Under the pieces are notes generated by a model. The model did not search any database and was not told the DNA's origin. It saw only the letters and a list, made by a program, of their open reading frames with translations. This document shows, piece by piece, positions 42,489 to 51,081 of a DNA stretch of 64,000 nucleotides; the first letter of the stretch is position 1; the number at the start of each line of letters is the position of its first letter. Source of the stretch: Methyloversatilis sp. RAC08 (GTDB lineage: Bacteria > Pseudomonadota > Gammaproteobacteria > Burkholderiales > Rhodocyclaceae). The stretch lies in assembly GCF_001713355.1 (NCBI RefSeq), contig NZ_CP016448.1, positions 2,170,001-2,234,000 of the forward strand, given 5' to 3'. Made by a program: the position numbers and the translations under genes.

Positions 42489-45400
42489 GGTCTTGCTCCT
42501 CGTCAGCCGTCAGCCGCATGCCCGCCTTGGCCAGAATGGCAAGCAACACATCCGTTTCCAGGCCTTCCTTTTGCAGTTGGGCAGCGATCTCGTCGGCCTT
42601 GGTTTCCACGGCCTGGCGATGCCGGTCGGTGATGTCGAAGGACCGCGAGATCATTCGGGCGCCTGTGCCAGCGCCAATCACCACGGCAAAGGCTTCGCTG
42701 TTGGGTTTGCGGCCCTTGACTGAGACGAACGCCTCGGCTTGCCGGAACCGCAAGGCAACCTTCGAGATCTCAAGCGTCGCAGCGTCGATGTCGCGATCCG
42801 TCCAGTCACGCGGCGGCTTGTTGGCGGCTAAGCTCAGGATGCCCTCGATGCTCACCGTGCTGCCGTCATGCTTGGCTAGGCGGGTTGCGAACGAGTCTTG
42901 CCTTAGGTCGCCGGTGATTCCGGAAACGGCCTCAGCGCGAGCCCTAAGACGGTCAAGGCGAGCCGGCGGGGCGTCGAGGGCTTCGAGCATGGCCAAGTCC
43001 ACGCTTTTGAGCATAGCTTCGTATGCGCCCGCCAATTCGGCGATGGGGCCACGCAGGGCTTCCACATAGGTGTCGCCATCGTTGGTGTCCAACAGAGCCA
43101 CCAGGTCGACGAACAAGACCTTGTGGGGGTCGCTCGCTTTGAGCAAGGTGTCGCGGATGGCTCGGGCGTTGTCGCTGAGTTGATGCGTGCGCTGGGTCCA
43201 TACTGGCAGGTTAAACATCAGGGCGACCAAACCGCGGGCAGCCTCCAGCGGGTCGCGCGCCTCGGCGGCATGTCCCACTTCCGTCAGGATATTGGCGATG
43301 CCACCTAAGATGCGCGCCTTCTCCTCATCGATGACCACCCAACGAAGCGAGAAGCGGCCAGCGTCTTGAAGGTATTCGTCGATGTCGGCGTCCGTCAGGC
43401 GTGGAATGAACATGCCATCCTTATAGACGGCCACATTGGATTGATGCGCGAGCAAGAACGCGGCGAAGAGCACTGGCTGGATGCCCGCCTTCACCCCAAA
43501 GGGCGCGGCGGACCATCGCTCGAGGATATCGGTAGCTTTCACGCGCGATGACGAGTCCACGAACATGTCGCGTGTCGCCTGCCAGATCGCGGCGAAGCGG
43601 GCTTCGCCGTCTCTGTCGGGCTGCACAAAGCGCCAGTTCCCCTCGCTGACTTCGCGGTGGATTCCTGTGCTGCGTAGCAACGTCTCATAGAGGCCGCGCT
43701 CAGCGGGGAAACCTTCGATGCCTAGGTGCTCGATTCCCTCGTGGGAAAGCATGCGGTGCAGTAGGTCGCGGCGCGCCTTGACGCTGTTGCTCGATACGCT
43801 GTCGCGATTGACCAGCTCGCTCCAGACAAGCGGCGCGCTTGAATAGAGCTCGTCGGCAAGGTTGGAGGCGATGGGCGAGAGGCGCGCGCCGGCTTCGATG
43901 GACTCGTTGCTTCCATCGAACCACTGAACGTTGATAACTGCGGCTTGGAGCTGCTCTTCAAGGGTGGCGTTGACGGCGGCGATGCGCGCATGGACTTCGC
44001 GCCTCGCGACAGCGTCACCTTGGAGTTCGTGGCGTTCCTTGACGGCTTCGAGGGCCACCAGCTCGGCACCGAGCTCTTCGATACGGGCATGGTTACGCGG
44101 GATGCCGAGCAGCACCGGCCAGGGACTCAGGCGCGAGCTCTCCTGCGCTCTACGCTGCGCGACCTTGTGCCCAACGCCGCGACCGGGGAGGGCAAGAGCG
44201 AACAGGCCGAACTCGCCCTTGGCCGGAACGTATTTCTCGGCCAAGCGTTCTGCCTCGTCGAGCTTGCTCAACGAGAGATTCATCCACCGCATGGTGCCTG
44301 TCGCGTGATAGTGCCGCTTTGCCACGACTGGATGCAGGCCCATCAAGTAGGCGAGGTGGTTGTAGTCGACGCCTGGCGAGGCGGCCAAGGTTTTGGCGAC
44401 GGCAGCGTCGATGTCGAAGTCGCTGCCCTCGAAGACCGACCAAGCGCCGATGTGCTTCTTGAAGAGAGCCACACGCATGCGCGAAAGCTCTTCAAGGCCC
44501 TTCTCAATCTCAGCGATGGGCTGCTTGTAGAAGATTGTGCCCAGGACTGCCGTGTCGGCGGCCAGGCCGGAGCCATTGCGGAACAAGTCAATTACCGCAA
44601 TGTTCTTGATCAGTTCGACCAAGAACGGATTGCAGTTCTTAGCCTCGGTGCGCTCGACGGCTTCGACAGCTTGCGACCAACGATGGCCATCGGGAGAGGC
44701 GAGAATCGCGGGCTCAAGGTTCGAGCGTAGGTAGTCCCAATAATTGTCCGGCCGATACCAAGTGGCCGACTTGATGGGGGTCGTTTCGAGATAGGAGCGG
44801 AAGCCGTGCGGCTCCACCGATGCCAGAAAGCCGAATGTGCTGCGCTCGTTTTGGCCGAACTGCCGCTTGGAGATCGGGCCGAGTAGTGCAGCCATGGCCG
44901 GATGTAGCGGCCAGCAGGCTTCAAGCGCGTCGGCAAACTTGCCACCAACGACGGGGCGGCGCAAACGGATGGAATCAGCGATGGCTGTGGAGGCTTCTTT
45001 CACCCAAGTCGGGCGGCGCCCTGCTTCGATGGCTTTACCTATCAACTCCACCATTTCGTCGCTCGCGGCGACAAAGGGCAGATCGATGTATCGGCCTTGA
45101 ATCTTGGCCCACTCGTCACGGGTCTCGGTGCCCAGGCGCGCGCCGTATTGGGCGAACGATTGGTGCAGTACGCCAACGATCACTAGCCTGCCATTGGCAC
45201 GTGCTGCAGCTTCGGCAAGTTCTTGGAAGAAGAAGACATCGTCTCCGTATCCCAAGGCCGAAGCCTCTAGAAACTTGCCCATCTCATCAAGGATAACTAG
45301 TACGCCGTCTTGCGAGCGATCCTCAGCGGTTTGACACAACTCATTGATCAAGCTGCTTGGGGATACTTTGCGGTTGTCGGTGCTCTTGCCCTTGGCTTTG

Positions 45401-45810
45401 CGCAGTGCGGTATTCAGGTCAGCGACTACATTTCCGCGCCTGCCTACCACGGGTAACACAAGCCATCCGTTGCGGGTCGGGAATGCCTTTTCAAAGGCGG
45501 GCATCGCGCTGAGCTTGAGTACGTTTCGTGCGTGGGTCCGTAGCTTCTTGTCAGGATGCAACGCGCTCGCTAGAGCCACGGCAAGCGATGACTTCCCTCC
45601 GCCGAAAGGGCCGGTCCAAGTGAATGAACGTTGGTTGGTTTCCGTTAGCTGCCGAGCCATGTTCTCCAAGATGGAGGTCGCGGTGGAGTGGCAGATGTAG
45701 CCTGCCAAAGCGTCGAGACGGCCCAAGTCCGCGTCCACGCGTATTGAGCGTTGGTAATGGCGCGCAATGTGGACGAAGTCTGAGAGTGATTGGCCTTTGT
45801 CGTCAGTCAT
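42481..45810 (-). CDS. sspC: SspC-like P-loop ATPase, 1109 aa
   Basis: Walker A TWTGPFGGGKSS (residues 65-75) and Walker B VLVILDEMGKF (170-180) identify an ATPase. The long helical remainder lacks other catalytic signatures. In SspABCD systems the ATPase C drives sulfur incorporation after B nicks the DNA. Its place between the DUF4007 gene and the PAPS-reductase-like gene matches that gene order. It overlaps sspB by 8 bp and sspD by 8 bp. Substantial length and a charged C-terminus (ADEEQDHG) agree with the family. Confidence 0.8.
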   Translation of the reverse strand: MTDDKGQSLSDFVHIARHYQRSIRVDADLGRLDALAGYICHSTATSILENMARQLTETNQRSFTWTGPFGGGKSSLAVALASALHPDKKLRTHARNVLKLSAMPAFEKAFPTRNGWLVLPVVGRRGNVVADLNTALRKAKGKSTDNRKVSPSSLINELCQTAEDRSQDGVLVILDEMGKFLEASALGYGDDVFFFQELAEAAARANGRLVIVGVLHQSFAQYGARLGTETRDEWAKIQGRYIDLPFVAASDEMVELIGKAIEAGRRPTWVKEASTAIADSIRLRRPVVGGKFADALEACWPLHPAMAALLGPISKRQFGQNERSTFGFLASVEPHGFRSYLETTPIKSATWYRPDNYWDYLRSNLEPAILASPDGHRWSQAVEAVERTEAKNCNPFLVELIKNIAVIDLFRNGSGLAADTAVLGTIFYKQPIAEIEKGLEELSRMRVALFKKHIGAWSVFEGSDFDIDAAVAKTLAASPGVDYNHLAYLMGLHPVVAKRHYHATGTMRWMNLSLSKLDEAERLAEKYVPAKGEFGLFALALPGRGVGHKVAQRRAQESSRLSPWPVLLGIPRNHARIEELGAELVALEAVKERHELQGDAVARREVHARIAAVNATLEEQLQAAVINVQWFDGSNESIEAGARLSPIASNLADELYSSAPLVWSELVNRDSVSSNSVKARRDLLHRMLSHEGIEHLGIEGFPAERGLYETLLRSTGIHREVSEGNWRFVQPDRDGEARFAAIWQATRDMFVDSSSRVKATDILERWSAAPFGVKAGIQPVLFAAFLLAHQSNVAVYKDGMFIPRLTDADIDEYLQDAGRFSLRWVVIDEEKARILGGIANILTEVGHAAEARDPLEAARGLVALMFNLPVWTQRTHQLSDNARAIRDTLLKASDPHKVLFVDLVALLDTNDGDTYVEALRGPIAELAGAYEAMLKSVDLAMLEALDAPPARLDRLRARAEAVSGITGDLRQDSFATRLAKHDGSTVSIEGILSLAANKPPRDWTDRDIDAATLEISKVALRFRQAEAFVSVKGRKPNSEAFAVVIGAGTGARMISRSFDITDRHRQAVETKADEIAAQLQKEGLETDVLLAILAKAGMRLTADEEQDHG

Positions 45811-46726
45811 ATGCTCTACGAATCATGTTGAGACACATTTCATTGGAGTCTCCTGCTTGCTTATGCACTTGGCGCAGACCCGCTGTGTCCGTCCATGCCA
45901 AAAAGCCACTTGTGAGATCGTTCAGCCCCATCAGCCGTTCAGCGATGGAATTCTCATCAAGTTTGAATACACGTCCCGGTGAGCCCTCGCCGTAGGCAAT
46001 GGTTTCAAATGCCATTGAGCTCATGCTGACTTCCGATCTCTCCCAGTAGTCCAATAGTGCATAGGCGAAAAGGGCGTTGTGAAGAGTGCCTTTTGGGCCT
46101 CTTCGGAATGCGTATTGGCCTTTGTGTATTTCTTGGAGCAAACCGAGCTCGCCCAGCAGCGGTTCAGCAAAGTCTTCCGGCGAGCCACCGGCAAAGCGCG
46201 GCGCGTAGCTGCGTAGGCACGTGTCCAAATCACGTGACAGGGTGGAAGCCGACAGCCGTCGCTTTGGATCGTGCTTACGCGCGAAATTTTCCAAAGGTGA
46301 TTCGAGCTCCTGTCGCGTGAAGGTTGGTGAGGTCACATGATTGAAAAGCCAATGCCAGGTCGTGGCTCTGTTTCCCTTTCCTGCGAGCCACCAGTGCGCA
46401 TGCCAAGCGGTTGTTGGGTTTTCGGCATATGGGTCCAAGCCCCCATCGCAAAGGACCTCGATAGCGACAGGAGATAGCTCGAAAAATCGAGAGTCACTAG
46501 AGTCACGTAAAACATCGCAGGCTAGTGCCCAATGGCGGATAGAGCTGACCATGTTTTTGCCGACACCAAAAGCTGCGATAGCGCTCTCATCGGAGAACGC
46601 TGCTTTTGGAACGCGATAGCCCGCAACTGATTGATCAAAAACCTTTTTTAGCCACATTTGCCGGAGAGGAAACGTCTCATGTCCGGAAAAGTGGTGTGCA
46701 TTAGCTGTGTTCAAAGCCGTCCTCAT
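45803..46726 (-). CDS. sspB: SspB-like DUF4007 nickase, 307 aa
   Basis: The N-terminus HHFSGHETFPLRQMWLKK is the hallmark of DUF4007, followed by AFGVGKNMVSSIRHWALACDVL and AHWWLAGKGNRATTWHWLFNH. SspB nicks one strand so that sulfur can be placed in a non-bridging position, giving single-stranded phosphorothioate marking. The frame is open to 46780; I chose the Met at 46726 because similarity begins about nine residues later. Its stop overlaps sspC. This gene separates the locus from Dnd systems, which lack DUF4007. No sspA (cysteine desulfurase) gene lies upstream. Confidence 0.85.
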   Translation of the reverse strand: MRTALNTANAHHFSGHETFPLRQMWLKKVFDQSVAGYRVPKAAFSDESAIAAFGVGKNMVSSIRHWALACDVLRDSSDSRFFELSPVAIEVLCDGGLDPYAENPTTAWHAHWWLAGKGNRATTWHWLFNHVTSPTFTRQELESPLENFARKHDPKRRLSASTLSRDLDTCLRSYAPRFAGGSPEDFAEPLLGELGLLQEIHKGQYAFRRGPKGTLHNALFAYALLDYWERSEVSMSSMAFETIAYGEGSPGRVFKLDENSIAERLMGLNDLTSGFLAWTDTAGLRQVHKQAGDSNEMCLNMIRRAYD

Positions 46727-46780
46727 TTGCATCTTGTAGTGGCATGAATGCAAGAACTGGTGGAAACCTCCAGTTCGCAT

Positions 46781-47044
46781 CTTACTCCTGTGGATGATGT
46801 GTCACTCGCCTCAAGATTTTCTGACGCCATCGCCGACCCCGCGCCACTTTTAATGCCAAACAGATTTAAAGATTATTGCGTTGTCCACTTGGGTGATATC
46901 AGCACACGTGTGAATTTCAGGAGAGAGGGGGGGGGCGTAATGAACATTTAAGCCTGTCTTATTAGATGCAAGAATTTGATAAAAAAGAACTTTCAAGAAA
47001 ATTTTGCCGTGGAAGAGGTTGGGCTTTCACAAAAGTCGATCCGT
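46781..47044. other. AT-rich intergenic region upstream of sspB
   Basis: It holds no supported gene. The AT-rich part at 46,840-47,010 should carry the sspB promoter. A run of nine G at 46,928-46,936 could matter for phase variation or simply be sequence noise. The right edge is the IstB fragment. Confidence 0.4.
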
Positions 47045-47219
47045 GGCCGCGTGGGGCGGCGTGTTCGGTGACGCTGTAGTGGCCACCGCCATCCTTGATC
47101 GGCTGCTACACCATAGCCATGTCATCTCGATCCGCGGCGGCAGCTACCGGCTTAAAGCGAAGCGCCGCGCTGGCCTGGTTAACCAGGCCAGCGCGAACAC
47201 CGCAACCCAAACCGATTGA
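47045..47219 (+). pseudogene. istB: IS21-family IstB-like fragment (C-terminal)
   Basis: The plus strand encodes GGVFGDAVVATAILDRLLHHSHVISIRGGSYRLKAKRR, close to the C-terminal block of IstB helper ATPases (GDxVxAxAxLDRLLHHSHVxTIRGxSYR). Upstream parts with the Walker motifs are missing, so only the last 55 codons survive. It marks the right-hand edge of accessory DNA. Confidence 0.75.
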
Positions 47220-47493
47220 TCAACAACCGGGGGTCAATTCCTGATGGCGCCAGGGGGTCGGTTTCTGATGTCGTTTGACATGAGGGGCCCGTCTGGTTGG
47301 ATCAGGCTTCCTCTCCGAAAGTCTGACCGGTGATGTTCCGGTCGCGGTGTGTATCAGCGCTGCGGGCGTAATAAAGCGGAAGGGTTTCGACACGCGATGC
47401 GCCGGATGCGTTAGGAACGCTCGTCTCCCCTCAGGCGAGCTGGCACGAGAGGGAGCCTCGAAAACGGGCTACGCCATGGCTACTCAGGCCCAG
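47220..47493. other. Junction between accessory DNA and the core block
   Basis: A stretch of about 270 bp between the IstB fragment and the tRNA terminator. It contains no gene. The repeated phrase GGGGGTC.ATTCCTGATGGC / GGGGGTCGGTTTCTGATGTC (47228-47269) looks like the terminal repeat region of an IS21-type element. No copy of the tRNA 3' end is visible, so no att site can be named. Confidence 0.4.
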
Positions 47494-47525
47494 AAAACAA
47501 AAAGGCCAGTTCCAAAGAACTGGCC
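47494..47525 (-). terminator. Intrinsic terminator of the tRNA-Lys genes
   Basis: On the minus strand GGCCAGTTC - TTTG - GAACTGGCC forms a 9-bp stem with 4-base loop, directly followed by TTTTTGTTTT. It sits 18 bp after the 3' end of the tRNA-Lys(CTT) gene and ends the tRNA transcript. Confidence 0.85.
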
Positions 47526-47542
47526 TAACTTACTGATTTTAC

Positions 47543-47618
47543 TGGTGGGTTGTGAGTGGCTCGAACACTCGACCTACGGATTAAGAGTCCGCTGCTCTAC
47601 CAACTGAGCTAACAACCC
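47543..47618 (-). tRNA. tRNA-Lys (anticodon CTT)
   Basis: The minus strand gives a standard cloverleaf: acceptor GGGTTGT/ACAACCC, D-loop AGCTCAGTTGGTAGAGC, anticodon loop ACTCTTAAT with CTT, T-loop GTTCGAGC. The 3' CCA is encoded, with A as discriminator. It decodes AAG. Confidence 0.95.
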
Positions 47619-47656
47619 GAAACTGGTTCGCACTACCTGTTTTTCGGCCCACCGTG

Positions 47657-47732
47657 TGGTGGGTCGGGCGAGACTCGAACTCGCGACCAACGGATTAAAA
47701 GTCCGCTGCTCTACCGACTGAGCTACCGACCC
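47657..47732 (-). tRNA. tRNA-Lys (anticodon TTT)
   Basis: A second cloverleaf lies 38 bp upstream in transcription order: acceptor GGGTCGG/CCGACCC, D-loop AGCTCAGTCGGTAGAGC, anticodon loop ACTTTTAAT with TTT, T-loop GTTCGAGT, and encoded CCA. It decodes AAA/AAG. The body is close to the CTT gene, so the pair arose by duplication. Confidence 0.95.
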
Positions 47733-47818
47733 TCGCCTTGCGAAGAGGGCGGATTATAGGAAGCGGGTTTTGATGCGTCAAGGCTTTCCGGCATCGGCGG
47801 CGTGCGGGCGGGTTCCGG

Positions 47819-48934
47819 CTACTCGCGCATCAGCCACCACATCGAGGCCTTCATGGTCAGCGCCGAGCCGATGATGATGGCCAGCAGCGCGATGGCCGAG
47901 CCGAGCGCCAGCGTGGATACGCCGGTGATGCCCTGGCCCACGCTGCAGCCGGACGCGAGCACGCCGCCGATGGCCATCAGCGCGCCGCCGATGCCGTGGC
48001 GCACCAGATCGGCGCTGCTGCGGAACCACTCGATGCGGAATTTTCCGGCCACGATGGCGTACAGGAAGGCGCCGACGATGACGCCGACCAGCGCCATGAC
48101 GCCGAAGTTGAGCAGGGCGGTGTTGGTCGGGTCAAGCAGGTAGCGCGCGCTGTCGGCCATCGGGCCGACGAAGGTGTAGGACTGCGCTTCGACGCGGCTG
48201 GGCAGTACGTCGGCGAATTCGGCCCACTCCTTCCATTCGGCGGCGCGCGGGCCAGCGGTGAGCCACCAGCCGGCCAGCACGGCCAGACCGAAGCCGATGC
48301 CGCCGGCGATGTTGTCCCGGTCACGCCGGAACTCGGCATTCGCGAAGGCCCAGACGGCGAGCGCGCCGGCGATCAGCCAGGCCAGCGCGCGGTTCAATGT
48401 GGCGGCGTCGCCACCGACCGTACCGGCGACGACCGAGCCGAGTGCCTGCGAGTCGATGCCGCGCGCGTCGAGCGACAGCGTGAAGCTGCCCATCCAGCCG
48501 AACGCCAGCGCGTAGAACTCGGTGAAGATCATCAGGTAGGCGAACAATGCGCCGACCGCCAGCACGAACACCGACTTGAGATTGCCGCCGCCGATGCGCA
48601 CCAGTGTCTTGTTGCCGCAGCCGCTGGCCAGCGTCATGCCGACGCCGAACAGCAGGCCGCCGACCAGATAGCGCAGCCAGGCGAGCTGCGGGCTGCGGTA
48701 CGGCGGATAGGTGGTGGCGAGGTCGATGATGCCGGCCGATTCCATGCCGACCAGGCCGGCCATCGCCGTGGCGATGGCGAGCATCCACGAGCGCATGCGG
48801 CCGAGGTCGCCGATGTTGATCCAGTCGGACACCGCACCCATGGTGCAGAAATTGGTGCGCGAGGTCAGCGCGCCGAGCGCGATCGACAGCCCCAGCACGG
48901 CGGCCAGCGTTTCGGTGTGGATGTTGAGGTCCAT
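47819..48934 (-). CDS. YeeE/YedE family sulfur transporter, 371 aa
   Basis: A polytopic membrane protein with the family's conserved cysteine motifs: TNFCTMGAVSD near residue 30, ASGCGNK near 105, and ASGCSVGQG near 340. In the thiosulfate transporter of this family (YeeE/TsuA) these Cys form the relay for sulfur substrate. About nine to ten hydrophobic segments fit the family. It lies 39 bp after the queC stop on the same strand. Uptake of thiosulfate or a related sulfur compound is likely, but the substrate cannot be read from sequence. It is close to the phosphorothioate locus, though on the core side of the tRNA genes. Confidence 0.9.
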   Translation of the reverse strand: MDLNIHTETLAAVLGLSIALGALTSRTNFCTMGAVSDWINIGDLGRMRSWMLAIATAMAGLVGMESAGIIDLATTYPPYRSPQLAWLRYLVGGLLFGVGMTLASGCGNKTLVRIGGGNLKSVFVLAVGALFAYLMIFTEFYALAFGWMGSFTLSLDARGIDSQALGSVVAGTVGGDAATLNRALAWLIAGALAVWAFANAEFRRDRDNIAGGIGFGLAVLAGWWLTAGPRAAEWKEWAEFADVLPSRVEAQSYTFVGPMADSARYLLDPTNTALLNFGVMALVGVIVGAFLYAIVAGKFRIEWFRSSADLVRHGIGGALMAIGGVLASGCSVGQGITGVSTLALGSAIALLAIIIGSALTMKASMWWLMRE

Positions 48935-48973
48935 CGTGTTCGGGTCCGGTTGTCGGCCCCTCCCACGGGGGCT

Positions 48974-49663
48974 CTAGAAATATGGCGTCGGGTCCGCGAT
49001 GCCGGCCGCCGCGAAGCCTTCACGGCGCAGACGGCACGCATCGCATACGCCGCAGGCGCGGCCGTTGTCGTCGGCCTGATAGCACGACACGGTGAGACCG
49101 TAATCGACACCCAGATCTGCGCCAGCGCGGATGATACCCGCCTTGGTCAATGCAATCAGCGGTGCGTGCACGGTCAGTCGGGCGCCTTCCACCGCAGCCT
49201 TCGTGGCCAGATTGGCCATCGCTTCGAAGGCCTTGATGTATTCCGGTCGGCAGTCGGGGTAGCCGGAGTAGTCGACCGCATTGACGCCGCAGTGGATGTC
49301 CTGCGCGCCGAGCACTTCGGCCCAGGCCAGAGCCAGCGACAGCATGATGGTGTTGCGTGCCGGCACATAGGTCACCGGGATGCCGGGCGCCACGCCGTCG
49401 ACCGGCACTTCGATCGCGCTGTCGGTCAGCGCCGAGCCGCCGAAGGCGCGCAGGTCGAGCGTCAGCGTGCGGTGACTGGCGGCGCCGAGCGCCTTCGCCA
49501 CGCGCGCGGCGGCCACCAGCTCGGCGCGGTGGCGCTGGCCGTAGTCGACCGACAGGCAATGACAGTCGTGCCCTTGCGCACGCGCCATCGCCAGCACGGT
49601 GGCCGAGTCGAGCCCGCCCGACAGCAGCACGACGGCCGGCCGCGAAGAAACCGTACTGCCCAT
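48974..49663 (-). CDS. queC: 7-cyano-7-deazaguanine synthase QueC
   Basis: It converts 7-carboxy-7-deazaguanine to preQ0 using ATP and ammonia, a step in queuosine biosynthesis. PP-loop [14 protein letters not shown] is at the N-terminus. The C-terminal zinc site [25 protein letters not shown] has the four Cys of the family. I set the start at 49663 (MGSTVSSRP), with GAAGGGG upstream; the frame remains open to 49873 but the extra residues are not QueC-like. It is 229 aa, normal for the family. It follows cpoB by 23 bp, as in many proteobacteria. Confidence 0.95.
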   Translation of the reverse strand: MGSTVSSRPAVVLLSGGLDSATVLAMARAQGHDCHCLSVDYGQRHRAELVAAARVAKALGAASHRTLTLDLRAFGGSALTDSAIEVPVDGVAPGIPVTYVPARNTIMLSLALAWAEVLGAQDIHCGVNAVDYSGYPDCRPEYIKAFEAMANLATKAAVEGARLTVHAPLIALTKAGIIRAGADLGVDYGLTVSCYQADDNGRACGVCDACRLRREGFAAAGIADPTPYF

Positions 49664-49686
49664 TGCGTGTACCCCTTCTTGCTTCT

Positions 49687-50451
49687 TTACTTCTTTTTCG
49701 GCGGCGGGGCCAGTTGCTTCAGGCGCTGACGCGCGACGTCGGCCGCCGGCGTGCTGCCGTATTCGGCCAGCACGGTGTCCAGCGTCTTCTTTGCGCCCTT
49801 GGTGTCGCCCTGGATCTGCTGCGTGTTGGCCAGACCGAGCAGGGCCTCGGGTGCGCGCACGTCGGATGGCCACTGTGCATGAACCGTCTGGTACAGCTCG
49901 GCGGCACGTGCGTAATTCTTGGCCTGGAAACCCGAACTGGCGGCCCAGTAGTGCGCCGCAGGCTGGAAGCTGCTCTGCGGCCAGCTGGTGATGAAGGATT
50001 CGAACGCGGTCTGCGCGTCGGCAAACTTGCCGCCCTTGAGCAGATTGAGCGCCGCTTCATAGTCGCGCGCCTCGGCGGCCGGATCGGCGGCCGGTGCCGC
50101 CGCCGCAGCAGCGGCGGGCGCGGCTTCAAGCGCACGCAGGCGGTTGTCCAGATCGAGGTAGAAATCCTTCTGCCGCTTGGTGGCGGCTTCCAGTTCGTAG
50201 GTCAGCACCTCGTTCTGGCCGCGCAGCTTGGCGATTTCGGCGCGCAGGGCTTCGATCTGGTTGGTCAGGTCGAGCTGCACGCGCTGCGACTGCTCCACCT
50301 GTGCGTCGAGCTTGCCCAGCCGGGTCGTCGTTTCCAGCTTCAGCGTTTCGATGCGCTGACGCGCCACGTCGTCATCGAACAGCGCCCACGCCGGGGCGCT
50401 GCCGATGGACAACATGGCCAGCGCCGTCGCGATGCCGCGACGGGCCAGCAT
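49687..50451 (-). CDS. cpoB: Cell division coordinator CpoB (YbgF)
   Basis: A periplasmic protein that links Tol-Pal energy with peptidoglycan synthesis at the septum. It has a signal peptide ([23 protein letters not shown]), an N-terminal coiled coil (residues 30-105, with repeated leucines), and C-terminal tetratricopeptide-like repeats ([38 protein letters not shown]). Length of 254 aa fits. The start overlaps the pal stop by one base (TGATG). Confidence 0.95.
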   Translation of the reverse strand: MLARRGIATALAMLSIGSAPAWALFDDDVARQRIETLKLETTTRLGKLDAQVEQSQRVQLDLTNQIEALRAEIAKLRGQNEVLTYELEAATKRQKDFYLDLDNRLRALEAAPAAAAAAAPAADPAAEARDYEAALNLLKGGKFADAQTAFESFITSWPQSSFQPAAHYWAASSGFQAKNYARAAELYQTVHAQWPSDVRAPEALLGLANTQQIQGDTKGAKKTLDTVLAEYGSTPAADVARQRLKQLAPPPKKK

Positions 50452-51014
50452 CAGAACTCACCCGAATAGAGCATTTCCGAGCGGCGGTTCTCGGCATAGG
50501 CAGCTTCGTCGCTGCCTTCCATGCGCGGCTTTTCTTCACCCAGGCTGACCGACTCGATCTGCGCTTCCTGCACGCCCAGCAGCATCAGCGCGCGCTTGAC
50601 GGCTTCGGCACGCTTCTGGCCGAGTGCCAGGTTGTACTCGCGCGAACCGCGTTCGTCGGTATTGCCCTGGATCAGCATCTTCAGCTTCGGATTGGCAACC
50701 AGCACCTTGGCGTGCGCCGAAATCAGGCTGGCGTAGCTGTCCTTGATGGCGTAGCTGTCGTAGTCGAAGTAGATGATGCGCTTGGACAGCGGGCTGTTCG
50801 GGTCCTTCAGCGACGCCATCAGCGCCTCTTCCGGCGTCATGGTCTTGCCGCTGACATCGGGCGGGGCAACCGGCGTGCCGCTCGGGCCAGCGGGTGCAAC
50901 CGGCGTCTTGCTTTCGGTCGGGGCGGCGGGCTGCTCCGGACCGGATGACGAGCAACCGGCGAGCAGTGCGAGGGTCAGGGTGGCGATTGCGATCTTGCTG
51001 GCGGACGTTTGCAT
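50451..51014 (-). CDS. pal: Peptidoglycan-associated lipoprotein Pal
   Basis: An outer-membrane lipoprotein of the Tol-Pal complex. The signal ends in the lipobox LLAGC, with Ser at +2. The OmpA C-terminal domain is clear: IYFDYDSYAIKDSY, then MLIQGNTDERGSREYNLALGQKRAEAVKRAL, and the closing ENRRSEMLY. It binds meso-DAP in peptidoglycan through the Asp/Arg of this domain. I placed the start at 51014 (MQTSASKIA); the frame is open further upstream without a ribosome binding site. Confidence 0.95.
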   Translation of the reverse strand: MQTSASKIAIATLTLALLAGCSSSGPEQPAAPTESKTPVAPAGPSGTPVAPPDVSGKTMTPEEALMASLKDPNSPLSKRIIYFDYDSYAIKDSYASLISAHAKVLVANPKLKMLIQGNTDERGSREYNLALGQKRAEAVKRALMLLGVQEAQIESVSLGEEKPRMEGSDEAAYAENRRSEMLYSGEF

Positions 51015-51081
51015 GGCTGGGGCCTTTCTAGTGGTCGGAACGGGGAGTGTGACGTGAGTTAAAGGTTTGATCTGTGCGGCG

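Noticed and set aside
28408-46726. Dnd-type phosphorothioation (dndBCDE-dptFGH) as the identity of the locus
   Set aside because: The DUF4007 protein, the large ATPase beside it, and absence of DndB/DndD/DndE-like proteins point to Ssp instead.
28408-46726. BREX or DISARM locus
   Set aside because: No PglZ, no methyltransferase, no DrmA/DrmB-like helicase; the PAPS-reductase gene is decisive.
46748-46951. 67-codon ORF upstream of sspB
   Set aside because: No ribosome binding site and AT-rich composition; it overlaps the likely sspB promoter.
48935-48973. Terminator-like GC stem between queC and the YeeE/YedE gene
   Set aside because: Only 5-6 bp of stem and no T-run, so not supported.
47996-49729. 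577-codon plus-strand open frame opposite the YeeE/YedE and queC genes
   Set aside because: Low-complexity Gln/His/Arg-rich translation; both real genes lie on the other strand.
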